Below are positions 1 through 8,593 of a DNA stretch of 64,000 nt, piece after piece; position 1 is the stretch's first letter, and the number at the start of each line of letters is the position of its first letter. The stretch is from the NCBI GenBank assembly GCA_947470515.1, contig CANITF010000006.1, positions 1 through 64,000 of the forward strand, read 5' to 3'. The notes beneath the pieces are model-generated. The model worked only from the letters and a program-made list of their open reading frames with translations, was not told the DNA's origin and ran no database searches. The position numbers and the translations under genes are program-made. The DNA is from Flavobacteriales bacterium (GTDB taxonomy: Bacteria; Bacteroidota; Bacteroidia; Flavobacteriales_D; Crocinitomicaceae).

Positions 1-220
1 AAAAACTTAACGTTCTTTCGTCAAGATTTTTTATTTCTACGATTATAGATTTTAATTTTTCCATCCCAAAATAATGTTTTAGAACTTTAAAATCATCTAA
101 TGTTCCTCTAGTAAGAACGCGCTCTGTAATAAATAGTGAATGTTTTTGAGAATCAATATCCTCAAAATTAACATCCCAAAAAAGTGATTTGGTTAAACTA
201 TGTTTAACATCTTCTTGCAT
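1..220 (-). CDS. DUF6922-like protein, 3' part outside window (partial)
   Basis: The reading frame is open from ATG at 220 to the window edge, giving 73 residues without a stop, and an in-frame stop lies just upstream of the ATG. The pattern K-S-L-F-W-D near the start, followed by I-D-x-x-K-H, an E-R-V-L-x-R-G turn and L-D-E-R-T-L-x-F, matches my memory of the DUF6922 family, small Bacteroidota proteins often encoded beside AbiEii-type nucleotidyltransferases. The neighbouring gene is outside the window, so no partner can be named. Function unknown; the family assignment is from memory. Confidence 0.55.
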   Translation of the reverse strand, partial: MQEDVKHSLTKSLFWDVNFEDIDSQKHSLFITERVLTRGTLDDFKVLKHYFGMEKLKSIIVEIKNLDERTLSF

Positions 221-389
221 GAATCAAATGTATGATAAATTTTCGTATAAACGAGAAAATCAAGATTGGATTCGTCAACGATTAACGCAAGCAAAAAGAC
301 CTGATTTGGTTGAAAAATTATTAGGTGATCAGCAAAAAACTTCTGAGAAAAAAGTGCCTAATTGGTTAGAAGGGCGCAGAAAAAGATAA
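219..389 (+). CDS. Small basic hypothetical protein
   Basis: A 56-aa reading frame starts divergently from the DUF6922-like gene; its ATG at 219 overlaps the other start codon (an ATG at 228 is possible). The product is charged, with a W-I-R-Q-R-L segment and a basic C-terminal end (E-G-R-R-K-R). No signal peptide or membrane segment is seen and no strong ribosome site is visible. Composition looks protein-like rather than random, but no family is recognised, and it could be a gene remnant. Confidence 0.35.
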   Translation: MNQMYDKFSYKRENQDWIRQRLTQAKRPDLVEKLLGDQQKTSEKKVPNWLEGRRKR

Positions 390-465
390 AATATTCAGTT
401 CTATTTAGGGAACTTAAAAATAATAATGCATTCGATAGCTTTGAACTAATAAAATAGTACACAAA

Positions 466-497
466 AAAATCCCGATTGAATAAACAACCGGGATTTT
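466..497 (-). terminator. Rho-independent terminator after rplY
   Basis: Arms AAAATCCCG (466-474) and CGGGATTTT (489-497) form a hairpin. Read on the minus strand it is followed by a run of T, 20 bases past the rplY stop codon. Confidence 0.8.
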
Positions 498-516
498 AAA
501 AGATATAAATTTTATC

Positions 517-1158
517 TTATGCTTCTGCTCCTTCTTCTGAAGATTCAGTTTCAGTAGCAGCTTCTGTACCTGCTGCTTCTTCCTCATCATCATCAGTATC
601 AGCTGGTTTAGTAGCACCACGTGCCATTTTAACCGAAACAACAACTGCATTTGCAGGATCTAATAATTGTACTCCTGGAATGTTCAAGTGGCTAACACGA
701 ATAGATTGACCAATTTTCAAACCTGAAATATCAATTGTAATTGCTTCTGGAAGATCTTGAGGAAGACCTACGCAATTCAACAAACGGAAAACTTGCATTA
801 ATTTACCTCCAGCAATAACACCACGAGATGAACCTGTTAATTTAACTGGCAATCCAATTTGTACTGGTTTTGTTGTACTCAATTCTAAGAAGTCAACATG
901 TAAAATATTGTCTTTCATTGGGTGACGTTGTAACTCACGAATAATGCTATTCGCTTTTTTACCATCGATATCTAAGTGTATTTGAAATACATCTGGTGAG
1001 AAAAAGATTTTCTCGATATCATTTCTCTTTACTGCGAAGTGAGTTTGCTCACCTTGACCGTAAAGAACACACGGAACCATTCCTGCATTTCTTACTGCGG
1101 CAGCGTCCTTCTTCCCTACGTTCGTTCTTAACGAACCGCTCAATTGTGCTGTTTTCAT
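517..1158 (-). CDS. rplY: 50S ribosomal protein L25/general stress protein Ctc
   Basis: bL25 binds 5S rRNA in the large ribosomal subunit; the long form seen here (213 aa) is the Ctc type with N-terminal L25 beta-barrel and C-terminal TL5 domain. The N-terminus with G-x-x-x-A-A-A-V-R-N-A-G-x-V-P-x-V-L-Y-G is the family signature. The last 35 residues form an acidic, Glu/Ala/Thr-rich tail, common in Bacteroidota. It lies 10 bases after prs in the same direction, a conserved pair, and a terminator follows. Confidence 0.95.
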   Translation of the reverse strand: MKTAQLSGSLRTNVGKKDAAAVRNAGMVPCVLYGQGEQTHFAVKRNDIEKIFFSPDVFQIHLDIDGKKANSIIRELQRHPMKDNILHVDFLELSTTKPVQIGLPVKLTGSSRGVIAGGKLMQVFRLLNCVGLPQDLPEAITIDISGLKIGQSIRVSHLNIPGVQLLDPANAVVVSVKMARGATKPADTDDDEEEAAGTEAATETESSEEGAEA

Positions 1159-1168
1159 TTGTATTTAT

Positions 1169-2104
1169 TTATGAGATTATAAAATGTGAACTAATGGACT
1201 GATTATTCACCATGCGACGAATCACATCAGAGAATAGATCTGCGACAGATACAACTCTAATTTTGTCGCTTTTTTGTTTTAATGGAATTGTATCAGTCAC
1301 AATCAATTCCGTTAATTTTGAATTTTCAATACGGTCAAATGCTGGACCAGACAACACGGCGTGTGTGCAAAAAGCACGAACACTTAAAGCGCCATTTTCC
1401 ATGAAAAGATCTGCAGCTTTTGTCAATGTGCCAGCAGTATCACACATGTCATCAATAAGAATAACGTCTTTTCCACGAACATCTCCGATCACCGTCATTT
1501 CAGCAATTTCATTCGCAACTTTACGTTGTTTATGACAAATTGCCAAACCAGTATTTAATTTTTTAGCGTATGAATTGGCTCTTTTAGCTCCACCAGCATC
1601 TGGTGCAGCCATAATTAAATTACCGTTATTTAATTTTTCCAATTCAGGAAAGAAAATCGTAGAAGCAAACAAGTGATCAACAGGAACTTCAAAGAACCCT
1701 TGTATTTGATCAGCATGTAAATCCATTGTCATTATTCGGTCAACACCAGCAGCCATTAACATATTAGCAACCAATTTTGCTCCAATCGCAACTCTTGGTT
1801 TATCTTTTCTGTCTTGACGAGCAAAACCAAAATAAGGAATAACAGTAATGATTTTTCTAGCAGAAGCTCTTTTTGCGGCATCTACCATCAATAACAATTC
1901 AAATAAATTATCACTAGGTGGCATTGTAGACTGAATGATAAATACATCCTGGCCTCGAACCGTTTCTTCAAAAGATGGTTGAAATTCACCATCACTAAAT
2001 TCTTGAACCTTAACATCACCTAGTGGAATTCCATAGCCAGCTGCAATGTTTTCAGCTAAATGCTTTGAAGCTCTTCCAGAAAAAATTTTTACACCTATTG
2101 ACAT
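1169..2104 (-). CDS. prs: Ribose-phosphate pyrophosphokinase
   Basis: Makes 5-phosphoribosyl 1-diphosphate from ribose 5-phosphate and ATP, the entry metabolite for purine, pyrimidine, His, Trp and NAD synthesis. Length 311 aa is normal for class I enzymes. Visible motifs: F-S-D-G-E near residue 37, the R-Q-D-R-K ATP-binding segment near residue 98, and the PRPP loop V-I-L-I-D-D-M-C-D-T-A-G-T in the second half. The acidic D-D pair of the loop is intact. First gene of the prs-rplY unit. Confidence 0.97.
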   Translation of the reverse strand: MSIGVKIFSGRASKHLAENIAAGYGIPLGDVKVQEFSDGEFQPSFEETVRGQDVFIIQSTMPPSDNLFELLLMVDAAKRASARKIITVIPYFGFARQDRKDKPRVAIGAKLVANMLMAAGVDRIMTMDLHADQIQGFFEVPVDHLFASTIFFPELEKLNNGNLIMAAPDAGGAKRANSYAKKLNTGLAICHKQRKVANEIAEMTVIGDVRGKDVILIDDMCDTAGTLTKAADLFMENGALSVRAFCTHAVLSGPAFDRIENSKLTELIVTDTIPLKQKSDKIRVVSVADLFSDVIRRMVNNQSISSHFIIS

Positions 2105-2167
2105 GACATCCTTATTGAGGGCGCAAAGGTAGGGAAATTATCTTGAAGAATTGCGTAAAACCACTTG

Positions 2168-2258
2168 AAAAACTTGAACTTTAACAGAATAAGTGGTAAT
2201 TTTTGCTTCCAATTCAAAATAAAACATGTGTTTTAGAAATTCATCTACGTCGAAAAAT
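2168..2258 (+). pseudogene. Decayed copy of SRAP gene 5' end
   Basis: These 91 bases align without gaps, at roughly 80-85 percent identity by eye, with 2932-3022, which spans the upstream region and first codons of the SRAP gene. The copy keeps an ATG with M-C-F-R-N-S-S-T-S-K-N like the real start (M-C-Y-S-N-S-S-T-S-K-N) and then runs into a stop. It is a remnant left by duplication, not a gene. Confidence 0.75.
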
Positions 2259-2283
2259 TGGTTTTAATAAGCGATTAACGATA

Positions 2284-2841
2284 CTATTTTGAAGTTACTA
2301 AATCATAATTTAATCTCCTCGTATTTGAAATTTTGTCATCAGCATTAAAATTCCATAATCCGACTTGTTTTCCTTCGTTGTATTTTCCTTTACATTCCAA
2401 CCTGCCACTTCCGTAATAGAAAACCCAATCACCATCTTGCATATCATTTTTAAAATTCCCTTCGGTTTCCAGTATCCCATTTGGATAATACCAAAAAGCT
2501 TTTCCAGACTTTTTCCCAAAAACAAAATTTCCCTTCAGTAATATTTTTCCATCTTCACAATATTCAATTATTTGGCCATTTACCTTTCCATGAATGAAAT
2601 TCAACGTAGCAAATAATTTCCCGCTAGGATAAAATTCCATCTGCATTCCATGCTTTTGTCCATCGATAAATTGCACTTTAAGAATAAGGCTGCCGCTGGC
2701 ATCATAATATTTAAAAAGTTCTGAATAAAGCTTAGTAAAGCTTGAATCCTTATAAACACGTTGATCTATTTCATTAAATACTTGAGCGCACACCAAATAA
2801 TTACTTACACAAATAATCACGGTTAAAAAAAGAGTTTTCAT
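2284..2841 (-). CDS. Secreted MORN-repeat (YwqK-like) protein
   Basis: A 185-aa protein with an N-terminal hydrophobic signal peptide (about residues 1-19, ending V-C-A-Q). It then carries consecutive MORN-type repeats of the form G-K-x-x-G-x-x-x-x-Y/F-x-x-x-G-x-L (for example around residues 62, 84, 109 and 127). Such proteins are often annotated as YwqK-family antitoxins in Bacteroidota, but there is no toxin gene next to it and the signal peptide argues for an envelope or secreted location. It lies between two copies of the SRAP upstream sequence. Exact function unknown. Confidence 0.75.
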   Translation of the reverse strand: MKTLFLTVIICVSNYLVCAQVFNEIDQRVYKDSSFTKLYSELFKYYDASGSLILKVQFIDGQKHGMQMEFYPSGKLFATLNFIHGKVNGQIIEYCEDGKILLKGNFVFGKKSGKAFWYYPNGILETEGNFKNDMQDGDWVFYYGSGRLECKGKYNEGKQVGLWNFNADDKISNTRRLNYDLVTSK

Positions 2842-2989
2842 AGCTTCTGAGTTTAACCATAGAATTACAACATGTGAGAAAGTAACAAATGAGATGAATT
2901 ATTGATAAGACTGCGATTATTATTTATCTTAAAAAACTAGAATTTTAGCAGAATATGTCGTAATTTTTGCTTCCTATTGAGAATAAAAT

Positions 2990-3700
2990 ATGTGTTACAG
3001 TAATTCGTCTACGTCAAAAAATATTGAATTAACCAAAAAATACGGGAAGAAAATCCCAAAAGGAATGGATGAAACTCCTGTGTTTTTTTCTTCTGGATTC
3101 AGCTATCCAACTTGGCGTATAGTGACGAAAGAATCAACTTTGGAAAACATGAATTGGGGATTAATTCCTTCGTGGTTCAAGGATGCAGATTACAAAGACA
3201 TTGCATCAATGACGTTGAATGCACGCGTAGAAACGGTCGGTGAAAAAGCAAGTTTTAAAAACCTAATTCATCGCAGTGAATGCATTGTTCCTTCAACGGG
3301 ATTTTTTGAATGGCAGACAAGTGGCAAAGAAAAGATTCCTTATTTTATTCGACCAGCTAATGGACCAATTTTTTCAATGGCAGGATTCTATGATGAATGG
3401 TTAGATCCATTTCTGGGAACTGTAAGAAAAACTTTTACAATCTTAACATGTCCAGCAAACGAATTAATGGCTGAAATTCATAACTCCAAAAAACGCATGC
3501 CTGTTATTTTAGAAACATCGCAAGAAAATTTATGGTTGGAAGGAAAAATCGATCTTAAAGATATGTTGATGCCTATAGAATCTGCATGTATCACAGCTCA
3601 TGAAGTCAGTAAGAAAATTATTTTAAGTAAAGAAAATAATATCTCTGAAGTACAATTACCATTTGAAAATTCATTTTTTACTCAAGGAGAATTATTCTAA
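2990..3700 (+). CDS. SOS response-associated peptidase (SRAP, YedK/HMCES family)
   Basis: SRAP proteins form a covalent thiazolidine link to abasic sites in single-stranded DNA and shield them. The 236-aa product starts M-C, placing the catalytic Cys at position 2 as required. Also visible are N77 and R79 in T-L-N-A-R-V-E, E107 in T-G-F-F-E-W, and H164 in I-H-N-S-K-K-R-M-P, which match the Asn, Glu and His of the family. The start is fixed by the need for Cys2. The stop overlaps the convergent downstream gene by four bases. Confidence 0.92.
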   Translation: MCYSNSSTSKNIELTKKYGKKIPKGMDETPVFFSSGFSYPTWRIVTKESTLENMNWGLIPSWFKDADYKDIASMTLNARVETVGEKASFKNLIHRSECIVPSTGFFEWQTSGKEKIPYFIRPANGPIFSMAGFYDEWLDPFLGTVRKTFTILTCPANELMAEIHNSKKRMPVILETSQENLWLEGKIDLKDMLMPIESACITAHEVSKKIILSKENNISEVQLPFENSFFTQGELF

Positions 3701-4245
3701 TTGGAATTGGATTTCTTTCTTTTATTGACTTGAACATCTCGGTCATTAATCAAAACGTATCTTAAACTGATGAAAAAAGTATTTGTTTCTGCAAAATTTA
3801 CTGATCTTGATAAAAAATGATAGCCCGTTTGTAAGTGAAAACCAACTAATTTAAATCCAATAACGGGTGTAAATCCAATACGATACTTCGAGAAATCCGT
3901 TCTCAAAACAAGATTTCCTCCATACGTTAAACCAATTCTATTTGGCTTAATCCAATAACCTAAATCATACCCCAAAACGTTATATTTGAAGTTGTAATTA
4001 ACACCCATATGTACAGCTTGGTTTATGGATGATGATAATTTTACCTTTTTCCATTGCCTTTCAACTCCGAATTCGGCAACTGTATATTTACCGCGTTGAA
4101 CGCCAATATATGGACCAGTTTTTTTTACTTCAATGTTGAACTTTTTTTTCATTAAAAAACTAGGTTCTGGTGCAAGTTGCGCAGATGCTATCCCAATAAG
4201 GAACAGACAGAAAAAACTAATTTTTATTGGCAACAGACTCATCAT
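3697..4245 (-). CDS. Hypothetical secreted/outer-membrane protein
   Basis: A 182-aa protein with a signal peptide (residues about 1-22, ending A-S-A-Q) and a C-terminal two thirds rich in alternating hydrophobic and aromatic residues with many Gly and Tyr. This resembles a small outer-membrane beta-barrel. The start overlaps the end of the CvpA gene by 29 bases (Met2 at 4242 is an alternative), suggesting translation coupled to that gene. No family recognised. Confidence 0.65.
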   Translation of the reverse strand: MMSLLPIKISFFCLFLIGIASAQLAPEPSFLMKKKFNIEVKKTGPYIGVQRGKYTVAEFGVERQWKKVKLSSSINQAVHMGVNYNFKYNVLGYDLGYWIKPNRIGLTYGGNLVLRTDFSKYRIGFTPVIGFKLVGFHLQTGYHFLSRSVNFAETNTFFISLRYVLINDRDVQVNKRKKSNSN

Positions 4246-4861
4246 GAATTTTTTTTATTTCAACAGCATCGTTCGCATCAATGCCTAAACTGTCAGCAAT
4301 CTCTTTGGCTCTTAAAACTTCTACAACCGAAAGTCCCGTACTGTCGCTTTCAGCTTTAAACGCATTTTTCAAGAAAATAGTACTGTTATCCATTCCGGGA
4401 ATTGAATAGGTTGAAATAGCCTTTACTGGATTGTACATCAATGAACTTTCCTTTTTCTCTTCAGGGAAGAAATCACTTTTTTCATCATACGATTCAGTGA
4501 TCACAAGAATCACGCTAACGATATAAAGCATTTTCAAAACACCAAAAAAGACTCCAAAAAATTTATTGATGGGTGTTAAATGGACAACTTTTACCATTTG
4601 TTCAATTGTTTTCCCCGCGAAATAAACCATAGCTCCAACTGCTAAAAAAATAATTGTAAAAGAAATTATTGGTAAATATTCTGAATCCCAAGAAAATGAT
4701 TTTTTAAGAAATGCCGCTACAAAATCGGAGAAGTTTATACCAGCATATAACCCAACGAAGAGCGCCAGCATTGTAAAAACTTCAATTATTAAACCGTGTT
4801 TAAAGCCTTTATAACCACCGTAGATTAAAGGGATAATGATAAGGATATCTATAAAATTCAT
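4217..4861 (-). CDS. CvpA family membrane protein
   Basis: Matches the CvpA/colicin V production family: residues 1-110 hold about four transmembrane helices, starting M-N-F-I-D-I-L-I-I-I-P-L-I-Y-G-G-Y-K-G-F-K-H-G, a typical family N-terminus. The C-terminal 90 residues are soluble and charged. Length is 214 aa. The molecular role of CvpA outside colicin V export is not established; in enterobacteria it has been linked to envelope and bile resistance. The downstream small barrel-like gene overlaps it. Confidence 0.85.
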   Translation of the reverse strand: MNFIDILIIIPLIYGGYKGFKHGLIIEVFTMLALFVGLYAGINFSDFVAAFLKKSFSWDSEYLPIISFTIIFLAVGAMVYFAGKTIEQMVKVVHLTPINKFFGVFFGVLKMLYIVSVILVITESYDEKSDFFPEEKKESSLMYNPVKAISTYSIPGMDNSTIFLKNAFKAESDSTGLSVVEVLRAKEIADSLGIDANDAVEIKKIHDESVANKN

Positions 4862-5076
4862 ATGATATTTTATTTTAGACGCCTTATTGGATATGCCAAT
4901 TCAAGTTTTTCACAACTATTCGGCGTTCCACTTAAGGCTATTTCATATTGGAAAATTACACGAAAAAAGCCTACCGAATATCTATGGGATTTGTTTTTCT
5001 TAACGTGATATTGTTAACCGTTTTTGCAAACTAACATTTAAATAATCACTGCACATATAACTTGGGGAAATGTATA

Positions 5077-5139
5077 GTCCCTAAGGGACAAAACGCAAAT
5101 GGAAACACATTTGCTATAGTTATGCAGTCCCTACGGGAC
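5077..5139 (+). repeat. REP-like element, copy 1
   Basis: Two 13-bp palindromes, GTCCCTAAGGGAC (5077-5089) and GTCCCTACGGGAC (5127-5139), flank an internal hairpin GCAAAT...ATTTGC. Copy 2 at 5214-5279 is the same unit in opposite orientation. The 481-bp gene-free stretch 4862-5342 holds this pair and nothing else I recognise. Confidence 0.7.
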
Positions 5140-5213
5140 ATTTTGCATTTTATCGAACAAGTTTCAATTCGAATAATTTTTTTCTGAATTAAGTAATTTA
5201 CTTTTTCACTAAT

Positions 5214-5279
5214 GTCCCTTAGGGACTATATCGCTCTAGCAAATTTCAATTTGCGCCATTTATTTTGTCCCATAGGGAC
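5214..5279 (-). repeat. REP-like element, copy 2 (inverted)
   Basis: Palindromes GTCCCTTAGGGAC (5214-5226) and GTCCCATAGGGAC (5267-5279) around GCAAATTTCAATTTGC. Read on the minus strand it aligns with copy 1 through the GGGACAAAA and CGCAAAT blocks, so the two form a head-to-head pair resembling a bacterial interspersed mosaic element. Confidence 0.7.
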
Positions 5280-5342
5280 AACACCATTTATTATTTTCCA
5301 CAACAATAAAGTAATTTATCCAATATTGGTTTCTAACAAAAT

Positions 5343-5975
5343 TTAGTCACAATCTGACATTAACTCAGTTGTAAATGACAAATCAACTTCAGACCAAAGT
5401 TTAGATTTCCCATCCGCGCCCGTATGCAACTCTTTACAAACGGTGTTTAAGATATTAATACCATTTCCAGCATTCCAATTCAAGACATCTATTGTTGCAG
5501 AAAAATCAAATATCCCATCTTCTAAGGTGTATTGCCCAACAACATCTTTTTTCATTTTATTCATTTCAATTTCAATAGTTGCTTTTCCATTATCACTTAA
5601 CGACTTAACCCTTCCAGTAATCATTGGAGTAGTAATTGTACCAAAGAATAATTTAGCGATTTTACCATTTCTCTCTTCGTTTTGCGTTTCGACAGAAGTA
5701 GTTTCAATAGAAAACTTCAATGATTCAATCATTTTTTTAGGATCATCAGATTTCTCCATACCTTCAATAGTGATTTTATTAAAAGTTCCAGCCACACCTT
5801 TTTTCTCCGTAAATTTAAATGCTGTCCATTCTAGAACTGTACTTCCTGAATTGTAAGAATAAAAACAGTTTTTTTCTTCTTGACTTTCGTCTTCGCTTGC
5901 TTTTTTGTCGCCACTACAACTTGACAATCCGATAAATAATGTACTAATTGCTAAAAATAAGATGTGTTTTTTCAT
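5343..5975 (-). CDS. YceI-family lipoprotein
   Basis: A 210-aa protein with a lipoprotein signal peptide: hydrophobic residues 5-16 and lipobox L-S-S-C with Cys20. A charged linker is followed by a YceI-like domain that starts V-L-E-W-T-A-F-K-F-T-E-K and continues with a V-x-G-T-F-N segment. YceI domains are lipocalin-like beta barrels that bind isoprenoid or other hydrophobic ligands. The protein is probably anchored in the inner or outer membrane facing the periplasm. Ligand unknown. No operon partner. Confidence 0.8.
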   Translation of the reverse strand: MKKHILFLAISTLFIGLSSCSGDKKASEDESQEEKNCFYSYNSGSTVLEWTAFKFTEKKGVAGTFNKITIEGMEKSDDPKKMIESLKFSIETTSVETQNEERNGKIAKLFFGTITTPMITGRVKSLSDNGKATIEIEMNKMKKDVVGQYTLEDGIFDFSATIDVLNWNAGNGINILNTVCKELHTGADGKSKLWSEVDLSFTTELMSDCD

Positions 5976-6081
5976 GAGATTTTTTTTTTGATGAAATTAC
6001 AAAATCGTTGTCAAAAATAGTTTGTTTTATTTGAAAATTATTTCATTCATTAAGTCGGCTCACTTTTGTATTTTTGTATTC

Positions 6082-6444
6082 ATGGATTTTGACATTGAAT
6101 TACGTTTTCAGAAATTGAAAGCAAGCCTGGAAGAAAAATTTGGAGAAGGAATGGACGTTCAAGCGATTCTTTTTCTAATTGGAGTGAATGAGCTAGGAAG
6201 TGGTTATCGAAATTTTTCTAAAAGCGAAAAAACAGACTTATTCCATATTGCTATTTGCACGTTATTGGAACCTTATGGGTATTATGAATTCCAAGGTCAT
6301 GACGAACAAAATTGGCCGCATTTCAAACTCAACAAAGAATTACCAGCCTTAGAAGATAGAGAACAACAGCATTTATTGAAAGAAGCGATGTTGGATTATT
6401 TCATTCAGAATGATTATTTCAAAGAAACCTCTGAGATAGCTTAA
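6082..6444 (+). CDS. Conserved hypothetical protein upstream of rseP
   Basis: A 120-aa soluble acidic protein. The frame is open 60 bases farther upstream, but the upstream codons encode a Phe/Ile-rich stretch unlike the rest, so the start at ATG 6082 (M-D-F-D-I-E-L-R-F) is preferred. It has no signal peptide and mixed helical composition, and ends 30 bases before rseP in the same direction, so the two are probably co-transcribed. I have seen similar small proteins beside rseP in Bacteroidota, but no function is known to me. Confidence 0.7.
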   Translation: MDFDIELRFQKLKASLEEKFGEGMDVQAILFLIGVNELGSGYRNFSKSEKTDLFHIAICTLLEPYGYYEFQGHDEQNWPHFKLNKELPALEDREQQHLLKEAMLDYFIQNDYFKETSEIA

Positions 6445-6474
6445 AGCACTATATTTACAACTTAAAATTATACA

Positions 6475-7809
6475 ATGGATTTTTTAATCAAAGCAGCACA
6501 ATTAATTCTTTCACTTTCCATTCTTGTGGTTCTCCATGAATTTGGACATTTTATTCCTGCGAGAATCTTTAAAACTAGGGTAGAAAAGTTCTATCTCTTC
6601 TTTAATCCTTGGTTTTCTCTTTTTAAGAAAAAAGTAGGTGATACAGAATGGGGAATTGGATGGTTACCATTGGGTGGTTACGTGAAAATTGCGGGGATGG
6701 TTGATGAATCTATGGACAAAGAGCAATTGGCTTTACCACCTCAACCGTGGGAATTTAGATCAAAACCAGCATGGCAACGTTTGATTATTATGATCGGTGG
6801 TGTTACCGTGAATCTATTGTTAGGTATTTTTATTTATATCTGCGTTATGTTCGCTTATGGTGAAGAACAAATTAAGCCTACTGACTTAAAAGCTGGAGTT
6901 GCAATTAATCCTTATTTAGAGAAATATAATCTACAATCCGGCGATAATATTCTTTCAATTGATGGAGAAAAAATCACTCATGTAAACGATATCAATAACA
7001 TCATCATGTTGCGTGATGGAAGAAAGTTATCTGTGCAACATGCTGATGGCAAAAAAGAAATTATCATTTTACCTGAAGAAATTGATTATGAATTGTTTCA
7101 AAATGGTGCGTTTCCAGCAATTGCTTTGCGACATAAATCAAATGAAGTTGATTCTGTAATGGCAAAAACCCCAGCGTTAGCTGCAGGATTATTAAAGGGA
7201 GATAAAATTATTGCCATCAATAAAGAAGCTGTTGTCTATTACGATGATATTCAGCGCTTGTTGTACGCTTCAAAAAACAAAAAAGCGGAGTTAACTATCA
7301 TCCGAAATGGTGAAGAGAAAATATTAACAACAAACGTTAAGCCAGAAGGAACAATTGGATTTGCAGTTAAAACAACCGAATATTTTGACGAGAAAAGTAT
7401 CAAACATGTTGATTACAGTTTTGGCGCAAGTATTGGGAAAGGTATTGATAAAGGATTTCACACCTTGAGCGATTATGCTTCTCAATTGAAATTCATTTTT
7501 ACGAAAAAGGGAGCAACATCAATTGGTGGATTTGGTGCAATTGGAGGAATGTTCCCTTCTAAGTGGAACTGGCAAATTTTCTGGATGAACACAGCGTTGA
7601 TTTCAATTATTCTTGCATTTATGAATATTCTTCCGATTCCAGCTTTAGATGGTGGACATGTTGTGTTTTTATTATACGAAATTGTAACGGGACGAGAAGC
7701 ACCTCAAAAAGTATTAGAAGTAGCTCAATATATTGGTTTTTTCCTTTTAATGGGTCTTCTTTTATATGCCAATGGAAATGATTTGTACCGTTGGTTGATG
7801 GGTTCTTAA
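6475..7809 (+). CDS. rseP: Site-2 zinc metalloprotease RseP
   Basis: Intramembrane protease that cleaves anti-sigma factors or other membrane proteins. The catalytic zinc motif H21-E22-F23-G24-H25 lies in the first transmembrane helix. The second conserved motif N-I-L-P-I-P-A-L-D-G-G with Asp392 lies in a late helix. A central periplasmic part (about residues 125-300) carries two PDZ-like regions. At 444 aa the length is normal for the family. It follows a 120-aa conserved gene by 30 bases. Confidence 0.95.
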   Translation: MDFLIKAAQLILSLSILVVLHEFGHFIPARIFKTRVEKFYLFFNPWFSLFKKKVGDTEWGIGWLPLGGYVKIAGMVDESMDKEQLALPPQPWEFRSKPAWQRLIIMIGGVTVNLLLGIFIYICVMFAYGEEQIKPTDLKAGVAINPYLEKYNLQSGDNILSIDGEKITHVNDINNIIMLRDGRKLSVQHADGKKEIIILPEEIDYELFQNGAFPAIALRHKSNEVDSVMAKTPALAAGLLKGDKIIAINKEAVVYYDDIQRLLYASKNKKAELTIIRNGEEKILTTNVKPEGTIGFAVKTTEYFDEKSIKHVDYSFGASIGKGIDKGFHTLSDYASQLKFIFTKKGATSIGGFGAIGGMFPSKWNWQIFWMNTALISIILAFMNILPIPALDGGHVVFLLYEIVTGREAPQKVLEVAQYIGFFLLMGLLLYANGNDLYRWLMGS

Positions 7810-7855
7810 TTGTTTTATTGAGATATCTTTATTTAAAAATTAAATTAATTAGATT

Positions 7856-8521
7856 ATGAAGAAAATTATTTTATCACTTGTTTTTGTAGCTTCTACAGCA
7901 ATTACTTTAGTTGCTCAACTTACAGAAGGTCATATTACTTATAAGATTGAAATGTCGTCGGACAACCCTGAAATGGCCATGGCAGTAGGAATGATGCAAG
8001 GTTCAACGTTGGATATTTTATTCAAAGACAAAATCACTCGTTCAGAAATGAAAATGGGTACCATGATGACTATGACAACAATTACAGATGAAAAATCTGG
8101 AGAACTTCTTATGTTGATGGGAGGAATGATGGGAAATAACGCCATTAAAACTACAACTACTGAGATGACTGAAAATCAACCTGAAAAGCCAAAGTATGAT
8201 GTTGTGTTAAGTGATGAAACAAAAACTATAGCAAATTATGTCTGTAAAAAAGCAACATTAACAGATGAAGAAGGTGGTGAAACGATTTTTTGGTACACCG
8301 AAGACATTGCAGTTTCTAAAAAGGGACAGAGTTATTTAAACGAGGATGTCCCAGGATTTCCAATGCAGTTTGAAATCAATAATAGTGGGATGAAAATGTT
8401 AATGACAGTATCTACTTTAGAAGAAAAATTAGATAAAAAATCAGGTGATTTATTTAAAATGACCGTTCCTGAAGGTTATAAAGAAATGACTTTAGATGAT
8501 TTGAAAAAGATGGGGATGTAA
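7856..8521 (+). CDS. Secreted GLPGLI/DUF4412-like protein
   Basis: A 221-aa protein with a signal peptide (residues 1-20, ending L-V-A-Q). After it comes the pattern E-G-x-I-T-Y-K-I-E-M, a central Met-rich region, a segment with T-K-T-I-A-N-Y-x-C-K-K-A and a later W-Y-T-E-D-I. This is the layout of Bacteroidota GLPGLI and DUF4412 proteins, thought to be periplasmic or outer-membrane associated. The ten or more Met residues between positions 40 and 100 are notable, but no metal-binding role can be claimed. A bidirectional terminator follows. Confidence 0.65.
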   Translation: MKKIILSLVFVASTAITLVAQLTEGHITYKIEMSSDNPEMAMAVGMMQGSTLDILFKDKITRSEMKMGTMMTMTTITDEKSGELLMLMGGMMGNNAIKTTTTEMTENQPEKPKYDVVLSDETKTIANYVCKKATLTDEEGGETIFWYTEDIAVSKKGQSYLNEDVPGFPMQFEINNSGMKMLMTVSTLEEKLDKKSGDLFKMTVPEGYKEMTLDDLKKMGM

Positions 8522-8552
8522 TTGATTTGAATATTCAATGATTTGAAATTCG

Positions 8553-8587
8553 AAAAAAGGTGATTCATAATTTGAATCACCTTTTTT
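8553..8587. terminator. Bidirectional terminator between convergent genes
   Basis: A perfect 15-base inverted repeat, AAAAAAGGTGATTCA (8553-8567) and TGAATCACCTTTTTT (8573-8587), with a five-base loop. It has T-runs on both strands and sits between the convergent DUF4412-like and DUF1501 genes. Confidence 0.9.
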
Positions 8588-8593
8588 TATGCT

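Noticed and set aside
2284-2841. Toxin-antitoxin pair based on the YwqK-like annotation
   Set aside because: The product has a signal peptide and there is no adjacent toxin candidate.
5077-5279. CRISPR array, because of the regularly spaced palindromes
   Set aside because: Only two units, in opposite orientation, with palindromic 13-mers and no cas genes; REP-like is the better reading.
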